The notes under the pieces: model-generated | The model's input: only the letters and a program-made list of their open reading frames with translations | The model's database searches: none | What the model was told of the DNA's origin: nothing | Translations under genes and position numbers: made by a program | DNA from: Chaenocephalus aceratus | Taxonomy: Eukaryota > Chordata > Actinopteri > Perciformes > Channichthyidae | Length of the DNA stretch: 64,000 bases | NCBI GenBank assembly: GCA_023974075.1 | Contig: JAMFTG010000329.1 | Coordinates: 62,001 to 126,000, forward strand | Direction of reading: 5' to 3' | Part shown: positions 23,234 to 36,190 of the stretch, piece after piece | Numbering within the stretch: position 1 is the stretch's first letter | Layout of the letters: every line of letters starts with the position of its first letter

Positions 23234-24490
23234 ATATATATATATATATATTCACAGAATATATTATAAACACATCTTGGCAATAATTGATTGATGAGAT
23301 TAATTTATATTAATGTTTTAATTCCTTAATGACCTTTGTACTAGTTCCCCTATTCTTTATCAAGTAACATTTTAGATGTGTTTAATTTATTATTGAACAT
23401 ATTTATTCATTGATTTATTTATGAATTATTCTCGCGCAATTTGAGTTGTGAATATCTTAATTTTTTTTGGGAGGGGTGCCTAAATTTCATGTTATTCAAG
23501 TACGACAGTGCCATAGCTAAATGTGTTAGGTCTAAAGGTGTGTTTTGCTCCGCTCACCGGTCCCTCACAGCGGGCAGAGCTGCTGGTGCTGATCTCTCTC
23601 TCTCGCGTCCAGTTATACTTCACTCACGTTTATGTCCAAATCCATCAGATCTAGCTAGTTCTAGTTAATGATATGGCTGATGCCTCTTCCTACACGCAGA
23701 TCACGCAACCTCATCTTATGCCCAATTTCCAGCTGAGAGGGGCTTCTTTAGAGCTGGCTTGATTGTGAATCGCCTCCGCACCCGCCTCTCCCCTGAGCAT
23801 GAAGACATGCTCATATTCTTAAACAAGAATGAGTATTGAATAGCTGCATTCTGTGCATAGGCCCTGTTATAGGTTGTTGATCTCTGTTGTAATAGGGTTA
23901 CTGTTACGTTCCCTCTTTGCTAGGGGTAAGGAAGGGAAACGACACGACCAGTTTGTAATTGGTATTGGTTACCGGTGGTTTTATTTGTAACGGCAAACTG
24001 AGCAAAACGTTGCACACAAACAGCTTGGCCCAACAACGGGTCAAGCTGTCACTAGTTCACAAAAGGGTCTCCAAAAGAGAGTAGCCCAGTACTATACAAA
24101 AGAAAGAAAATACCTCACTTCTAAAGTGGAAACAAACAATAACAAAACGGGACTGTGAGCAAACACAGCTGGTGCGGGTCTACAGGTGCTAATCACCTGG
24201 CTCTACGCAATATACACACAGGAATGCTGATCTACAGATGCTAATCACCTGGGTCTAAGCTGTTTCACAATGTAACTATCCTAAGTGCGGTTCTACAGGA
24301 GCTCAGAATACCACGACACACTGCTAACCAGTGTGCTCGCACAGAACCCTACAGAACACACTGCTAGTCAGTCTACAGAAGCACAGAATACACACTGCAC
24401 ACGGCTAAATACTCTCAGAATTCGCAGAAGGAAGGCTTTGTCACAAGGAGGGGTTTGAGGCATCTGTCACAAAATACAGAGCCTCCAGAG

Positions 24491-25716
<1,226 letters not shown>

Positions 25717-26165
25717 CTCCAGAGTGTTGTCTGTGCTCAGCCTTTATACTCCTTCCCAGCAGGTGTGCGCCAGCTGTGCGCTGCGATTGGACGCCGTCAA
25801 TCCAATCCCCATCTTCAGAGGCGGACCAGGAGATGGGCAGCCAATGATGTTGGCGCAACCACACAGCTCATTTACATGAACACACACACAGCTGAAAACA
25901 CTCACAGGCAGATTAATGAGCAGACAAACAGCATCCGTAACAGTTACGTTACCCTAACCCGTTATGTTGTTCGTGTTTGATCCCCCTTTCATTTAAAAAC
26001 AAAGTTATGTTTTAAGCATGAAAGCTGTAGGCCTATAGCTGTCAACTGTTCAAACTGTGATCACCAGTTCAATACATTTGAAAAATTCGACTTGGTTCCT
26101 ATACTTATTTGAACATGCATTTATTTTTCAAAATTAAATGTTTTTTGTTTTTTTTGGAAAACATT

Positions 26166-26632
26166 TTCACAGATGTTTTACCGTAACCCCAGGACCCTCT
26201 TCTCCACAGTCAACAAGCTCCTCAAACCCCGTGCTGACACCCTCTCTTCATCCACTTCCACTTTATGCAGTTCATTCCTCCAGTTTTTCTCTGACAAATC
26301 ACTGCCATAATCTCTCCCTATCCACTGCATCTGACACACAAACATCTCCCCCAACATCCACCGCCACAATTTCCCTCCCTGGACCTCCCGAGCCCTCCTC
26401 CCCACGGCCGCCTCTCCCAGTTCACTCTGGTTACCCCCCTGAAATACTCAAACTGATCAGCTCCTCCAAACCCACAACCTGCTCGCTTGACCCTCTACCC
26501 ACCCCTCTACTGAAGTCCGGCCTCCCCGTCCTCTGCCCCTACCTTGTCAACCTTTTCAACTCCTCCCTGTCCCAAGGAACCGTTCCCTCTGCCTTCAAAA
26601 CTGCTGCTGTCACTCCCATCCTCAAGAAACCC
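26166..26632 (+). mobile_element. L2 LINE fragment, upstream part (intron B)
   Basis: It aligns with 10265-10735 of the gene A intron, ending at CTCAAGAAACCC. The rest of the RT region is missing here. The 3' end of the same LINE resumes at 27281. It shares the insertion site with introns A and D. Confidence 0.8.
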
Positions 26633-26744
26633 TGAACCGGAGTTGCGTTGGTGTGAATGAGGTAACGGAGGCAGCCCCGAAGCTCTGGAACTCCCTCCTA
26701 CAAGACCTCCGTTACCTCATTCACACCAACGCAACTCCGGTTCA
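26633..26744. repeat. 39-bp inverted repeat around an L2 remnant
   Basis: 26633-26671 is the exact reverse complement of 26706-26744, with a 34-bp L2-derived spacer (GAAGCTCTGGAACTCC inside). The right arm spans the Harbinger left end and its flank. The identical structure occurs at 51854-51965. Confidence 0.9.
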
Positions 26745-27277
26745 AGCTCCATGCTAGCGCTTTTCAGGTTCAGAACCGGTTCTTCGGTTTAGCTCCCGCT
26801 CTTTCACACTGCCCAGAGTCCGACTGGTGCTGCGTCATTGCGTCATTGTTTGCGTCATGACGTAACCGTTTGCGGGCCTGCTTCATAAAGCCAACCCGCA
26901 CGGAAACCCCTCACAGCTGACACCGACAACAACAACAATGGCCGATTGTACTCCAGCTTCTTCTGTCCCTCTTCGGAAGACCAGATTCCCAGCAGGTAGC
27001 TGGTCTCTTCAGTGGACCACTGCTGCTTGTTAAGTTTCTCCATCGTTGTGTACAAACTGGATAAAACGCCGGCTTTTTGTTGTTGTTCAGGAGTTGATCC
27101 CGCCCCCGGCGTGACGTATGTGGTGCTTTTGCTCTGGCCGGACAATTTTTTGGTGCTCGAAATGAACCGGATTCCGGAGCTAAGAGGCGGCTCCGCATGC
27201 GGTGTGAACAGGAAAACCCGGTGCTTTTCAAGCTCCAGCTCCGAACCGGCCCTGAAACACCGTTAGTGTGAATGAGG
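26716..27277 (-). mobile_element. PIF/Harbinger-type element with Myb-like remnant
   Basis: The ends are CCTCATTCACACCAACG and CGTTAGTGTGAATGAGG, with a 3-bp duplication TAC on both sides (26713-26715, 27278-27280), the size expected for Harbinger. On the minus strand 26855-27145 encodes QQWSTEETSYLLGIWSSEEG, the start of the Myb/SANT-like (trihelix) DNA-binding protein these elements carry. The frame then drifts and no nuclease is present. Copies: 51937-52498 (gene D) and a truncated 41493-41701 (gene C). Confidence 0.75.
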
Positions 27278-27280
27278 TAC

Positions 27281-27510
27281 GTGAGTCTGAGTCCCTCACC
27301 CTGTTCCAGTCCCGCCTCAAAACTCACCTCTTCAACTCTGTATATCCTAAGCCCCCCCCCCCCTCTCAACCAACTTCCTCCTGACTGCTTTTCTGTTTTG
27401 TTGTTGTTGATTTATTGCCTGTCCTTGTTTGTCTACCCTTCCCCAAATTTAAAGCGTCTTTGGGTTCGAGAAAAGCGCTATAAAAAAACCAATTTATTAT
27501 TGTTATTACT
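27281..27510 (+). mobile_element. L2 LINE 3' end (intron B)
   Basis: LINE C-terminal sequence TCACCCTGTTCCAGTCCCGC is followed by a C-run, the GAAAAGCGCTATAAA phrase and a TTATTATTGTTATTA tail. It continues the L2 fragment interrupted at 26632. Confidence 0.75.
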
Positions 27511-27803
27511 ACTAGTGCCTACATGTATGGGTAATATTTAAATCAGTACATTAAATGCCGATCTAGATCCCTCCGCTTCGCGTCGGGCTCCTGATCAGCC
27601 TGTCGGTGTTCTTTTCCCCATAATGACCGCGTTGCAGCACATTATCCCTTACATGGAGTATTTTCACAGTGTGGTGTTTGTACTTTTACTTCAGGATCTG
27701 CTAGCTGCAGGAAGTGCTGATAAAGGGTCTAAAGTGTTATTAATGTGATAATAAAGTGCTACTGAAGAGTGTAAAGTGTTAATTAAGGGTAAAGGGAACA
27801 GAC

Positions 27804-28000
27804 CTGCTCTGTGGATCCGAAGCTGAGGCTGTAAAACAGCGTCCAGTAGCTTTCTGGAGTCTCTTGTTCTCCTCTTTGGAAAGAGACAGCTCCTCCTCGA
27901 GCTCTGCTATCGTTTGTTCAAACAGAGCAAATATCTCTTCCGCAGACGCAGCAGTGAGTCGCTGCTTCTTCAACGACAGCAGCATTTGGACTTTACTCAT
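27804..28000 (-). pseudogene. ZNF gene B, exon 1 with one-base insertion
   Basis: It has the same start (MSKVQM) and donor (GCAG/GTCTGT) as the intact copies but is 197 nt long instead of 196 nt. The extra base is a T in GTAGCTTTCTGG (around 27848-27852), where gene C has GTAGCTTCTGG. The frame changes after KRLQK, so splicing to exon 2 is out of frame. The lesion lies only about a dozen bases from the gene A lesion but is a different event. A homopolymer change such as TT to TTT could be sequencing error. Confidence 0.75.
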
Positions 28001-28201
28001 GTTTCCTAGATCACCTTTTCCTGCAGACTCCGTTAAACACACCGTTTCTCTCTCAATCTGACTAGTGTTGCTAACGTGTTTCCAGCTAGCATGCTACGCT
28101 AGCTCCTATAGTCTGAGGTAAACGCTCCAGAAAAAAGAGCACACCGTCCATTCGGAGGTTTATCCAGACTTCCTGAGAGAACCGGAGCGAAGAGACGCCA
28201 C
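28001..28201 (-). promoter_or_regulatory. Probable 5' UTR/promoter of gene B
   Basis: The same conserved 200-bp block as upstream of gene A. Here it is cut off from further upstream sequence by the 2.3-kb element at 28205. Confidence 0.4.
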
Positions 28202-29024
28202 ATGGGCCCTTTCTCATTTCATCAAATCCCCCTCCTCGACTCCTCGACTCCTCTGTCCTCTGGTAGTGACCCGGAAATGAATTTCAGCGCGCCATGTTGA
28301 AGGACATCTCATTTCTCTAAATGCACTTCGAGGACCGAGGATCGAGCGTCGAGGAGGCTCTCTGGAGGAGCTATAACCGAGGATACACTGATGGGTCCTC
28401 CACGGCTCCTTCGTGGATGCATTTCCGGGAACAGAGATGTGACGCACGGCCGGACTTATCTCAGCCAATGACAGCTCTGCATGCATCCCTGGATATTATT
28501 TTATTAACTGCTTTCATCGCGACGCGATGTTTACAGAGAGAACAGCTGAGAGGTGCAGAAAACAGAGCAGTGTGTATATATATATCACTCAGTATAACAG
28601 GCCTACTCTTTTTAATTTGCTTTAGTTTAGTAGATATCTCCAAAGAGTCGATATTTAAAAAATTCGAAAACCATTAATGCTTCACATAATAAAATACACA
28701 ACGGCTGTAGCCTGTTTTAGAAACTGTATGTGCGTGTGTGTATGTGTGTGTGGTACAGCGTGTAGGTGTGTGTGTGTGTGTGTGGTACAGTGTGTAGGTG
28801 TGTGTGTTGTACAGTGCGTGGATGCACCGGACAGACAGGTCTCAGTTGGTTTGGTGTCCTCTGCTTACTTTTAATACTTGTAAATAAAACTTTTGGCCCG
28901 TAATTTATTTCCTCATTGTAGCGACCAGAGAGGGGAGAGGGGGGGGGATATATCCAGTCTCTGATAGTGTTACGTTATTATGAGAGTGCTCTGTTTGATT
29001 CTGAAATTGTATATATTTATATAA

Positions 29025-29032
<8 letters not shown>

Positions 29033-29123
<91 letters not shown>

Positions 29124-29160
29124 TGTGTGGTGTGTGTGTGTGTGTGTGTGTGTTGTGTGT
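29033..29160. repeat. (TG)n microsatellite
   Basis: TG dinucleotides with occasional GTGG and GTTG interruptions. The equivalent at 54274-54367 is uninterrupted and shorter. Confidence 0.95.
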
Positions 29161-29226
29161 AGATTGTTATTGTCTCATTATACCGCACTGTGAATGAATC
29201 AAAGTAAATATAGAAGTGGTCATGAA

Positions 29227-30274
29227 CAGAGATGGGGTCGTTACTAAAAAAAAGTAATATATTACACATTACATATTACTTTAAAAAAAAGTAATATATT
29301 ACACTACTTCGTTACTCTCTACATAAAGTAATTCGTTACTTTACTCGTTACTTTACTCGTTACTTTACTCGCAGCCCGCCCCTCCCTGCAGGCAGATCAC
29401 GCAGATTGCTAAAGTTTCAAATGTTCTGTTTAGTTCAGTTTCCATTGTCGCATAAGACTGATCCAGATAGCTCCTGAATGTTTTCCTATCTGACCGTGGC
29501 TGTCCTCTGTCTCCTCCTATCTGACCATGGCTGTCCTCTGTCTCCTGCTATCTGACCATGGCTGTCCTCGTCTCCTGCTATCTGACCGTGGCTGTCCTAG
29601 TCCTGCTATCTGACCGTGGCTGTCCTCTGTCTCCTGCTATCTGACCGTGGCTGTCCTCTGTCTCCTGCTATCTGACCGTGGCTGTCCTCTGTCTCCTGCT
29701 ATCTGACCGTGGCTGTCCTCTGTCTCCTGCTATCTGACCGTGGCTGTCCTCTGTCTCCTGCTATCTGACCGTGGCTGTCCTCTGTCTCCTGCTATCTGTA
29801 TATGTTGCGCAGTCTAATCTCTGCTCACGCTGTTGCGTCAGCGTGTTCTCCTGCGTGTTGGCCATGTGTTGCACTGGAGCCAGACTGGAGCACACCGCAA
29901 AGACTTCAACCGAGCACGTACGAACTGCGCATGCGTGAGTGGCAATAACTCTCCTTACCAGCAGGCGGCGGTAGTGTGTATTCGTCATTCAAAACAGGCA
30001 ACAACCGGAAAACAGAGAAGAAGAACAGACTACTTTGTGTTGTAATAAATAAACAACAGCTATGTGCGTTAGCTTCACCTTAGCATGTGTTTCTTTGCAG
30101 GTGTTTGTTGAGGTTTGATTATGACTGATTTTAGAAAAGTAACGCGTGTCGGGGCAATGTTAGTAACTGTAGTGTGATTACTGAATTATAAAAGTAGCGC
30201 GTTACACTACTCCGTTACCGACAAAGTAATATAATTACAGTAACGCGTTACTTGTACGGTTACACCCAACTCTG
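29227..30274. mobile_element. hAT element with 8-bp target duplication
   Basis: The ends are CAGAGATGGG and CCCAACTCTG, flanked on both sides by GTCATGAA (29219-29226 and 30275-30282). Terminal regions are rich in GTAACGCGTTAC-like words, as is common in fish hAT elements. No transposase is present. It contains a 31-bp minisatellite. The orthologous copy is 54435-55438. Confidence 0.9.
29486..29798. repeat. 31-bp minisatellite, ~10 units
   Basis: Tandem units begin CTATCTGACCGTGGCTGTCC and end TCTGTCTCCTG. Two units here carry small deletions (CTGTCCTCGTCTCC and CTGTCCTAGTCC). The copy at 54694-54980 has about nine units, all close to full length. Confidence 0.9.
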
Positions 30275-30522
30275 GTCATGAACACATCTGTCCATGAGAC
30301 AGAGGGCTGCTGTGCCTCCTGTCAATCATTTAAATGGACGTCTCTTTAAAATGAACGCTCAGAGGAGAGGATGTTCTCATTTCTCTAACTGCCTGCTGCT
30401 TCCCCTCCTCTCTCCTCGGTTCCCCTCCTCGGCTTCTCCGCTCGCATCTCCTGTGGGCGGGGACTAGTATCGAGGCTAGGAGTCGAGGAGGGGGTTAGAG
30501 AATGAGAAAGGGCATGGATCCA

Positions 30523-30602
30523 GGTTTGTTGTTGTTGTTGTTGTTGTTGTTGTTGCTTTCTTCTTCTTCTCTTCTTTCTTCTTCTTCTTCTTCTTCTTCT
30601 TC
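30523..30602. repeat. (TTG)n(TTC)n tract, LINE tail
   Basis: TTG repeats run into TTC repeats at the 3' end of the adjacent minus-strand LINE fragment. Gene A has only TTC here, and gene C has a TTCTGG hexamer instead. Confidence 0.85.
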
Positions 30603-31083
30603 TGGTTTTTGGCGGAGTGCAACAGCTTTAAGGTGCATACCGCCACCTACTGTACAAGAGTGTGTATCGCCATATCATCCTATCACCACTTGTGGAATTT
30701 ATACCATTGTGTTTGTTTACGTTGTTTTAAATTCTTCCAATCAATCCTGTTTCACACTCAAATACTTAACAATGGCCTTCCTGGTAGCTCTTACCCCATC
30801 ACCTTCTGTTCCCAGTATCCCCATCAGGCTCCACTCCCTTCCTGCCTCTCTGACCCTGTCTCTTAGTGTTCCCTCTCTGTTTTCTACATGCTGCATGTAA
30901 TATGATGTGTTCCACATTTTCTTTCACTCCACACTCCCTGCATTCTTCAACTTCACTTTTTCCCTTTAAAAACATTGTGCCGTTTAATCCTGTATGATCC
31001 ATCTGAGTCTAGTGATGGTGATCTCCTCCCGTCTGTTCCTTTCTGTATAGATCTTTATCATGACTGATTTCTGTAACTTGTGG
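30603..31083 (-). mobile_element. LINE 3' fragment upstream of gene B
   Basis: The same insertion as 12863-13552, with the LDHTGLNGTMFLKGK and CRECGVKENVEHIILH remnants on the minus strand. It is truncated at AACTTGTGG, where it joins DIRS sequence directly; the 260 bp present in A between these points is deleted. Confidence 0.7.
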
Positions 31084-31983
31084 CATGCGCAGCTCGAGTA
31101 CCAATAACAACAAAGTCACCTGTGACCCACGTGACACCGGCTATATCAGCCGGTGTCGTCAGAGGATCTGTTCCTTTCATCTTCTCGCTGCGCGAGAGTA
31201 CCGTAGCTACATTTTTGTAGCCTACAGCGTTCGTTCGGTTGGAACATTTGTCAAGGATTCTCTGCAAACAGCTGGCTGCGTGCAGCTTCGCGACTCATCC
31301 AGTCGGGGCCGCGGGCTTACCCGTCCTCCAGGAGCTGTGGCTGGCTGCGCAGAGACTTCGTTCGGACAGGTTGGTGTCGGCTTGGTTGGTGATGGCAGTG
31401 TTTCCGCTCCCTCTCCAGCCTAGTTGTCCTGATTACTGTCCGTTTACTTTTTGGGCTTGAACTTTTTTGGTGACTGAGGTGTTTTCGCTCCCTCTCCCAG
31501 GAGTTGCCCTTGCTGTGCTTCTGTACTTGTTCTGGCCGCAGCGTTGTGCCAAACTTCATTAGCATTGAGCTGTGTTTCTTGTTTGGCTAGTTAGCAGTAG
31601 CGGCTGCAGCCACTCGGCTGAAGCCGGGTTAAGCACCGGAGTTTCCCGTGCTGTTTTTTCTTTAGAAGCCAGTTTCTGGTCTTAGCTTTGTGATAAAGCT
31701 TCTTGATTTTACCCAGCTAGGTGAAGGCAGTGCTCTCTCTCCCGCTCCCTCTGCCGGTAACGTGGGTGTAGCTACATCCCTTTTCTGTTCGGCGAGTAGC
31801 AGCACCGCTCTATTCTTCCCATTCAGCAGGTAGCTGGCGAAGGCTGTGTTCCTGCACCCGCTCCCGGTTACGCTGCATCTGGCATTCGTCTTTAATTTAA
31901 CCAGTGTTCTCGCCCCCGCTCCTGGTAGACGCTAAACTGCCTTGTTTATTCCGTTAAGCAGGTAACTGGTGAAGGCTGTGTTC
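31084..31983 (+). mobile_element. DIRS leader fragment, interrupted by ERV
   Basis: Collinear with about 13590-14700 of the gene A DIRS element, without the nested LINE. It stops at GGCTGTGTTC, where the ERV is inserted, and resumes after 36328. Confidence 0.75.
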
Positions 31984-32451
31984 TGTTATGGAAATCTGAG
32001 ACCCAACACCGTGGAGAGTACAAGTCAAAGTGATCAAAAACAAATAAATGGTGAATCAGACACAGTTGTCTTTCTGGTTATTTATTTGAAGCTTCAACAT
32101 AAGATACAATAGTGAGTGTGCACAGTACAATATGGTAGCAAAGCTTATATACAAGAAGGAGTGGGAAATTCAGAAATCTGTCTTCACACAGTCACATATT
32201 GTTATTAGACACCTGTCCTTGAGCTGTAGATAGCATAACGGTTCCCAGAGTAGGGAAGTTCTTGTGTGACTTTGTGTGAGTCTCACCCTAGTAGCCAAAT
32301 CAGCTCTGTGGCCTTGAAGCGCTTGGGAATAAACCCACAGTAGAGTATGAGAAGAAAACAACACATCTCAGGAAATGATATAGGTGTTTTACAATGGTTT
32401 GAGAAGCATTTGGTTTAAGCATATAAGGATATAATAAAAATGTCCACTACA
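31984..32451 (-). repeat. ERV 3' LTR
   Basis: A 468-bp LTR on the minus strand, from TGTAGTGGACAT to CCATAACA. It contains a TATA-like TATATAAG (complement near 32147) and an AATAAA signal (complement near 32085). The purine-rich tract directly outside (complement of 32452-32463) marks its 5' boundary. Confidence 0.8.
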
Positions 32452-32640
32452 TTCTCCCCTTTGATCATACTTGATCAATAAAAAAACCAAATGACAGGAT
32501 AGACTGATCTAACACATCAATGAATACACTCCATCGCTGGTTTAAGTAAACACATCACAAATATATCATAGAAAACTGGCTGTTTTTGTGGAGGACAGAC
32601 TCCAATATAATGTAAGCATAAGAGAGGAGGGTACACATGA

Positions 32641-34373
32641 TTATATTGTAGTGTCGGAATCAGACTCTTCTGATTCTAGCTGGTCTATCTCACTGTGGCG
32701 CAAAGGATTGTCGTGTAATGGAATAGCAGCATACTGAACGAAAGCTGAGGATACCATGCTGGAAACGCACTTCTTCAGTATTGGGATAATCAAACAGGTA
32801 CAACTGATTAATAGGCCAAAAATGATCGCCAGGGGTGTAACTATCCTAGCCAGCCATGCTTCCCACCTGCCTGATGTAACCAGGACCACCAGTCCCAGCC
32901 ACCTGCGTTGGATATGTCATCCGCTTTCATGTCGGCTAACAGGTCGTTGAGATGCAGCACGGTGTCAGTGATGTTCTTGGTGGCGTCGGGAATGTAAGTG
33001 CAACAGGAGTCACCGATCACATGACACAGGCCACCCTTTGAGGCGAACAAAAGGTCAAGAGCAAATTGGTGCTGCATGAGCATGTTCCTAGAGGCTATTA
33101 TGACGGGTTGGTACTTTGCGTATGTGGTATCAAACGTAGATGCACGCAAAGGGGAGTTAGACCGATTACTGCATGGTGGGGGAAGCTGCCGAGCATAACG
33201 CCACTCGGTTACGCCTTGTCAGAGCCATAAACGCGCAGAGGTGTTCAACCTGGTCAGAGAGCGCGGACGAACTGGCACGGACATTGATGAGTCCTGGGGG
33301 AAAAGGGTGCATGCATAACATGACCCATTTTGTCCTGCGGCCTGCAAGAATGATCTCAGAGGGTGCCACCAGACGTTACCGGTGATCCCATTTCTGGTCT
33401 GAACCACATCAATGTTGCTATGGTCGTTATTGCCTATGTATAGGTTACGTTTTAGAAATGTAGATGTACCTATGGATGTCAGTAGTTGCGTCAAAGGTTG
33501 CTTACCTTTTCGGGGGTCTGAGTTTTGGGCGCTGTCTATGTAAAATGTGCCACACGGGTCGGCGCCGGATACATACATACAACAAATAACCCTTGTCTGA
33601 TATCTGGGCAGCCTGTAGTGCAACAGGATAACGGGCTCGATTAATTGACCTTGGAGATAGACAATCTCTCTTTGATGTTTGTTTTGTCGTCCCATAAGGT
33701 ATAACCCCAATCGGTGTGCGCGGTGGTCCATAAAACAAAGTCCAGCCCCCCGAGCAGTGAGTGGCGGTGTGACTGTCACTCTCGACATAGCATATGTAGG
33801 CGTCTGCCCACCCAGTTTCTGTAGGGTCGGGGCAATGCATGTAGTCGCACGGGTCTAACTGCACTGTGCTATCTTCCCCATTCCTTAGAGTAATGTTACC
33901 AATCCCTGTCTTGACCAGCCCTCGACCCATGTGGTTCGCCCTGCTTTTCGCCCTGCTTTCCCCATGTACCTCTTAGATACCTCGATTGTTGGCTGACATG
34001 CTGTATGCTGACCATGGATACATACAATATAGGGACTAGTCCTAACACAACTATCATGGCAAGTATGCAGAGGAACCATTTTATGATTGTCCAGGCTCTC
34101 CAGTAGTATCCACATTGCTCACGGTTGCGTTGTCCGCCTTTCCAGACGAGCCCTCATCACGAGGCGGGGAATGCTCCATGGAGTGTGTGTGTGTATTCTT
34201 TCGGTCGATTTTGTGACACGGACAGTCAGACCTCCGCACACCGATAACACAAACGAGGAACCAGAGAGCATATGGAACCTCTCAGCTGGCACTCCGCTCG
34301 TGACACCTTGTGTGTAGTGTGTTTTGGTGTATGTAGTGCAAGTGTGGTGCTGGTGGTGACTTGGACACGTCAC
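32641..34373 (-). pseudogene. ERV env, frameshifted (copy 1)
   Basis: Minus-strand fragments of a gamma-type envelope gene lie in at least five frames. The transmembrane subunit shows the C-x6-C-C motif CHVIGDSCC (33000-33026), a hydrophobic anchor and a short tail ending in acidic residues. The surface subunit lies between about 33150 and 34370. A roughly 20-bp deletion near 33205 and many one-base gaps disrupt it relative to 57154-58910. No functional product is expected. Confidence 0.8.
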
Positions 34374-34426
34374 TTGTTGTCGTCTTCCGTTGGTGACTAG
34401 GACACGTCACTTGTTGTCGTCTGCTT

Positions 34427-36190
34427 CTACCGTTTTATCTCCTTTCCTGTGACTACGACCTTGCAGTGGCTGGCGTGGACCCACGTAGCTCTCTCTGCGA
34501 CCTTGACCCGCTGTCTGGGTGACGAGAAGCACCTGGTAGGGACCTTGCCAAACGATTGGATTTCCAGCTCTTTCTCCGGAAATCCTTGATCAGTACGAAG
34601 TCGCCGGGTTGGAGATGATGAAGTGGACCAGTGGCAGGGGGTAGGCAAGGCAAGGGCTACCTAACGTCGGATGTCTGCTAAAGTGTATGATAGGTTAACA
34701 CAATATGACAACATAGCATCCTCACACAAAGTTGTGGAGGGAAGAGGACATCCTGGAGCCTTGAGTCCAATCTGTGGAGGAGCCCCAAAAGGATTTCAAT
34801 GGGCTGAGTTGGCTCCGTGTTCTTTTCCGCATCCGCCTGTACAATCAGCACAATGGGCAGAGCTTGTGTCCATGACAGACCTGATTCTGCACAGAATTTT
34901 GCTAGTTTTGGTTTTTATTGTGCCGTTCTCCTCTTTCCACCCCACCCCCACTCTGTGGATGATAAGCACAATGCTTTCTGATGTCCATGCCCATGTATTC
35001 TCCTATCGGCGTAATGGCCTCATTAGCAAAATGTGAACGGTTGTCGCTATAAATTTTGTCTGGGTAGTTCGCATCTAGGAATGATTTCCCTCACTAGTGC
35101 CTTTGCCACAGCATTTGCTGTCTGTGCTTTTACTGGAAAGCTTCAACCCATTTGGACCACATGTCCGACCACCACCAGACAGTGCTTCTTACCCTCTGAT
35201 GGGCTAAGCTCAATGAAATCCAGCATTTAGGTGCTCAAATGAGCCTGGTGGGAGGTGGATGTGCTCCGGGTCCTGTAACCTTTACTGGTCTACCAGAATT
35301 TTGCATAATGCAAATTAGGCATGCTTCACAGTGCTTTTGAGCTGTTACTGTGAACCCCCTTGTGAACCACTCCTGATTTATAGCCTCTAACAATCATCCC
35401 TCCTTTTGACACATGATCCAACCCATGTGTCAACTTGAAATGAGGGAAAAAATGTCTTGGGAGACATGGATTGGAATTTTGACCAACCCAGATGCTGGAG
35501 GTTGGGTCAAAAACAGCCCCAGCAGCCTTCCATTGAGCCTTCTCAACTGGTGGAGCTAGCTGCTGCATGGAAGTCAGTGATGACATTTTGTCAGTGAAGG
35601 AGGAGACAGGGATTTTAACAAATGAGTGTGCGTGAGGTGCGAGAGGAATCAAGAGCAGCTGCCTTTGCGGCTGAGTCAGCAGACGCATTTCCTAGGGGAA
35701 ACTGGGTCTGTACTGCTTGCGTGTGCGGCACATTTACAGACTGCAACCTTCAGATGGGAGCAGAATGGCGTCAAGTAATGCCTGCAACCAGTACATGGTT
35801 AAGTAGCTGGTTTGCCATCAGATTGCAGAAATTGTCTACACTTCCAAATAGCCCCAAAATCGTGTACTACCCCGAAAGCATAGCGTGAGTCAGTGTAAAT
35901 AGTCACGGTTTTGCCTTCTGCAAACGTGCAGGCTTCAGTTAGTGCGATGAGCTCTGCGGCTTGTGCTGAGAGGTGACATGGAAAGTGGTCCAGAACGGAG
36001 AACAGCAAGAATCTGAAACAACAGAAAAAACCACCCGATTAGTGCCCCCTTGGTCCCGAGAGGCAGACCCATCAACATACAAAATGAGGTCAGCGTTGGT
36101 CAGGAAGAACGTCTTTTAAGTCCTGTCTAGGTGGGCACACCATGAGAGTTCGTCACCGTCTTCAGGCAAAGGCATAAGAGGGTTCTTACC
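34427..36190 (-). pseudogene. ERV pol remnant: RNase H and integrase (copy 1)
   Basis: Minus-strand pieces match the RNase H and integrase of the second copy (59191-60690 and 58964-59179). These include an RNase H stretch TIYTDSRYAFGVVHDFG and an integrase C-terminal stretch [17 protein letters not shown]. Frequent extra single bases (for example around 35230, 35640, 35693, 35748 and 35775) break the frame into short pieces. Confidence 0.8.

Larger units (their letters stand above)
28205..30513. mobile_element. Unclassified 2.3-kb DNA element, 16-bp inverted ends
   Basis: The left end GGCCCTTTCTCATTTC matches the inverted right end, exactly so in the gene D copy at 53425-55676. An ATG trinucleotide is duplicated on both sides (28202-28204, 30514-30516). 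Genes A and C show the empty site GCCACATGGATCC. Behind the ends are purine/pyrimidine-rich CTCCTCGACTCCTCG motifs on both sides. No transposase is recognisable. A hAT element and several simple repeats are nested inside. Confidence 0.75.

Noticed and set aside
29486..29798. Regular 31-bp repeats that could be mistaken for a CRISPR array
   Set aside because: The units are directly adjacent without unique spacers, lie within a hAT element and are in a vertebrate genome. This is a minisatellite.
31085..31423. 112-codon plus-strand open frame, also at 13577-13981 and 56233-56598
   Set aside because: It lies in the DIRS non-coding leader, differs by frameshifts among copies and has no recognisable domain.
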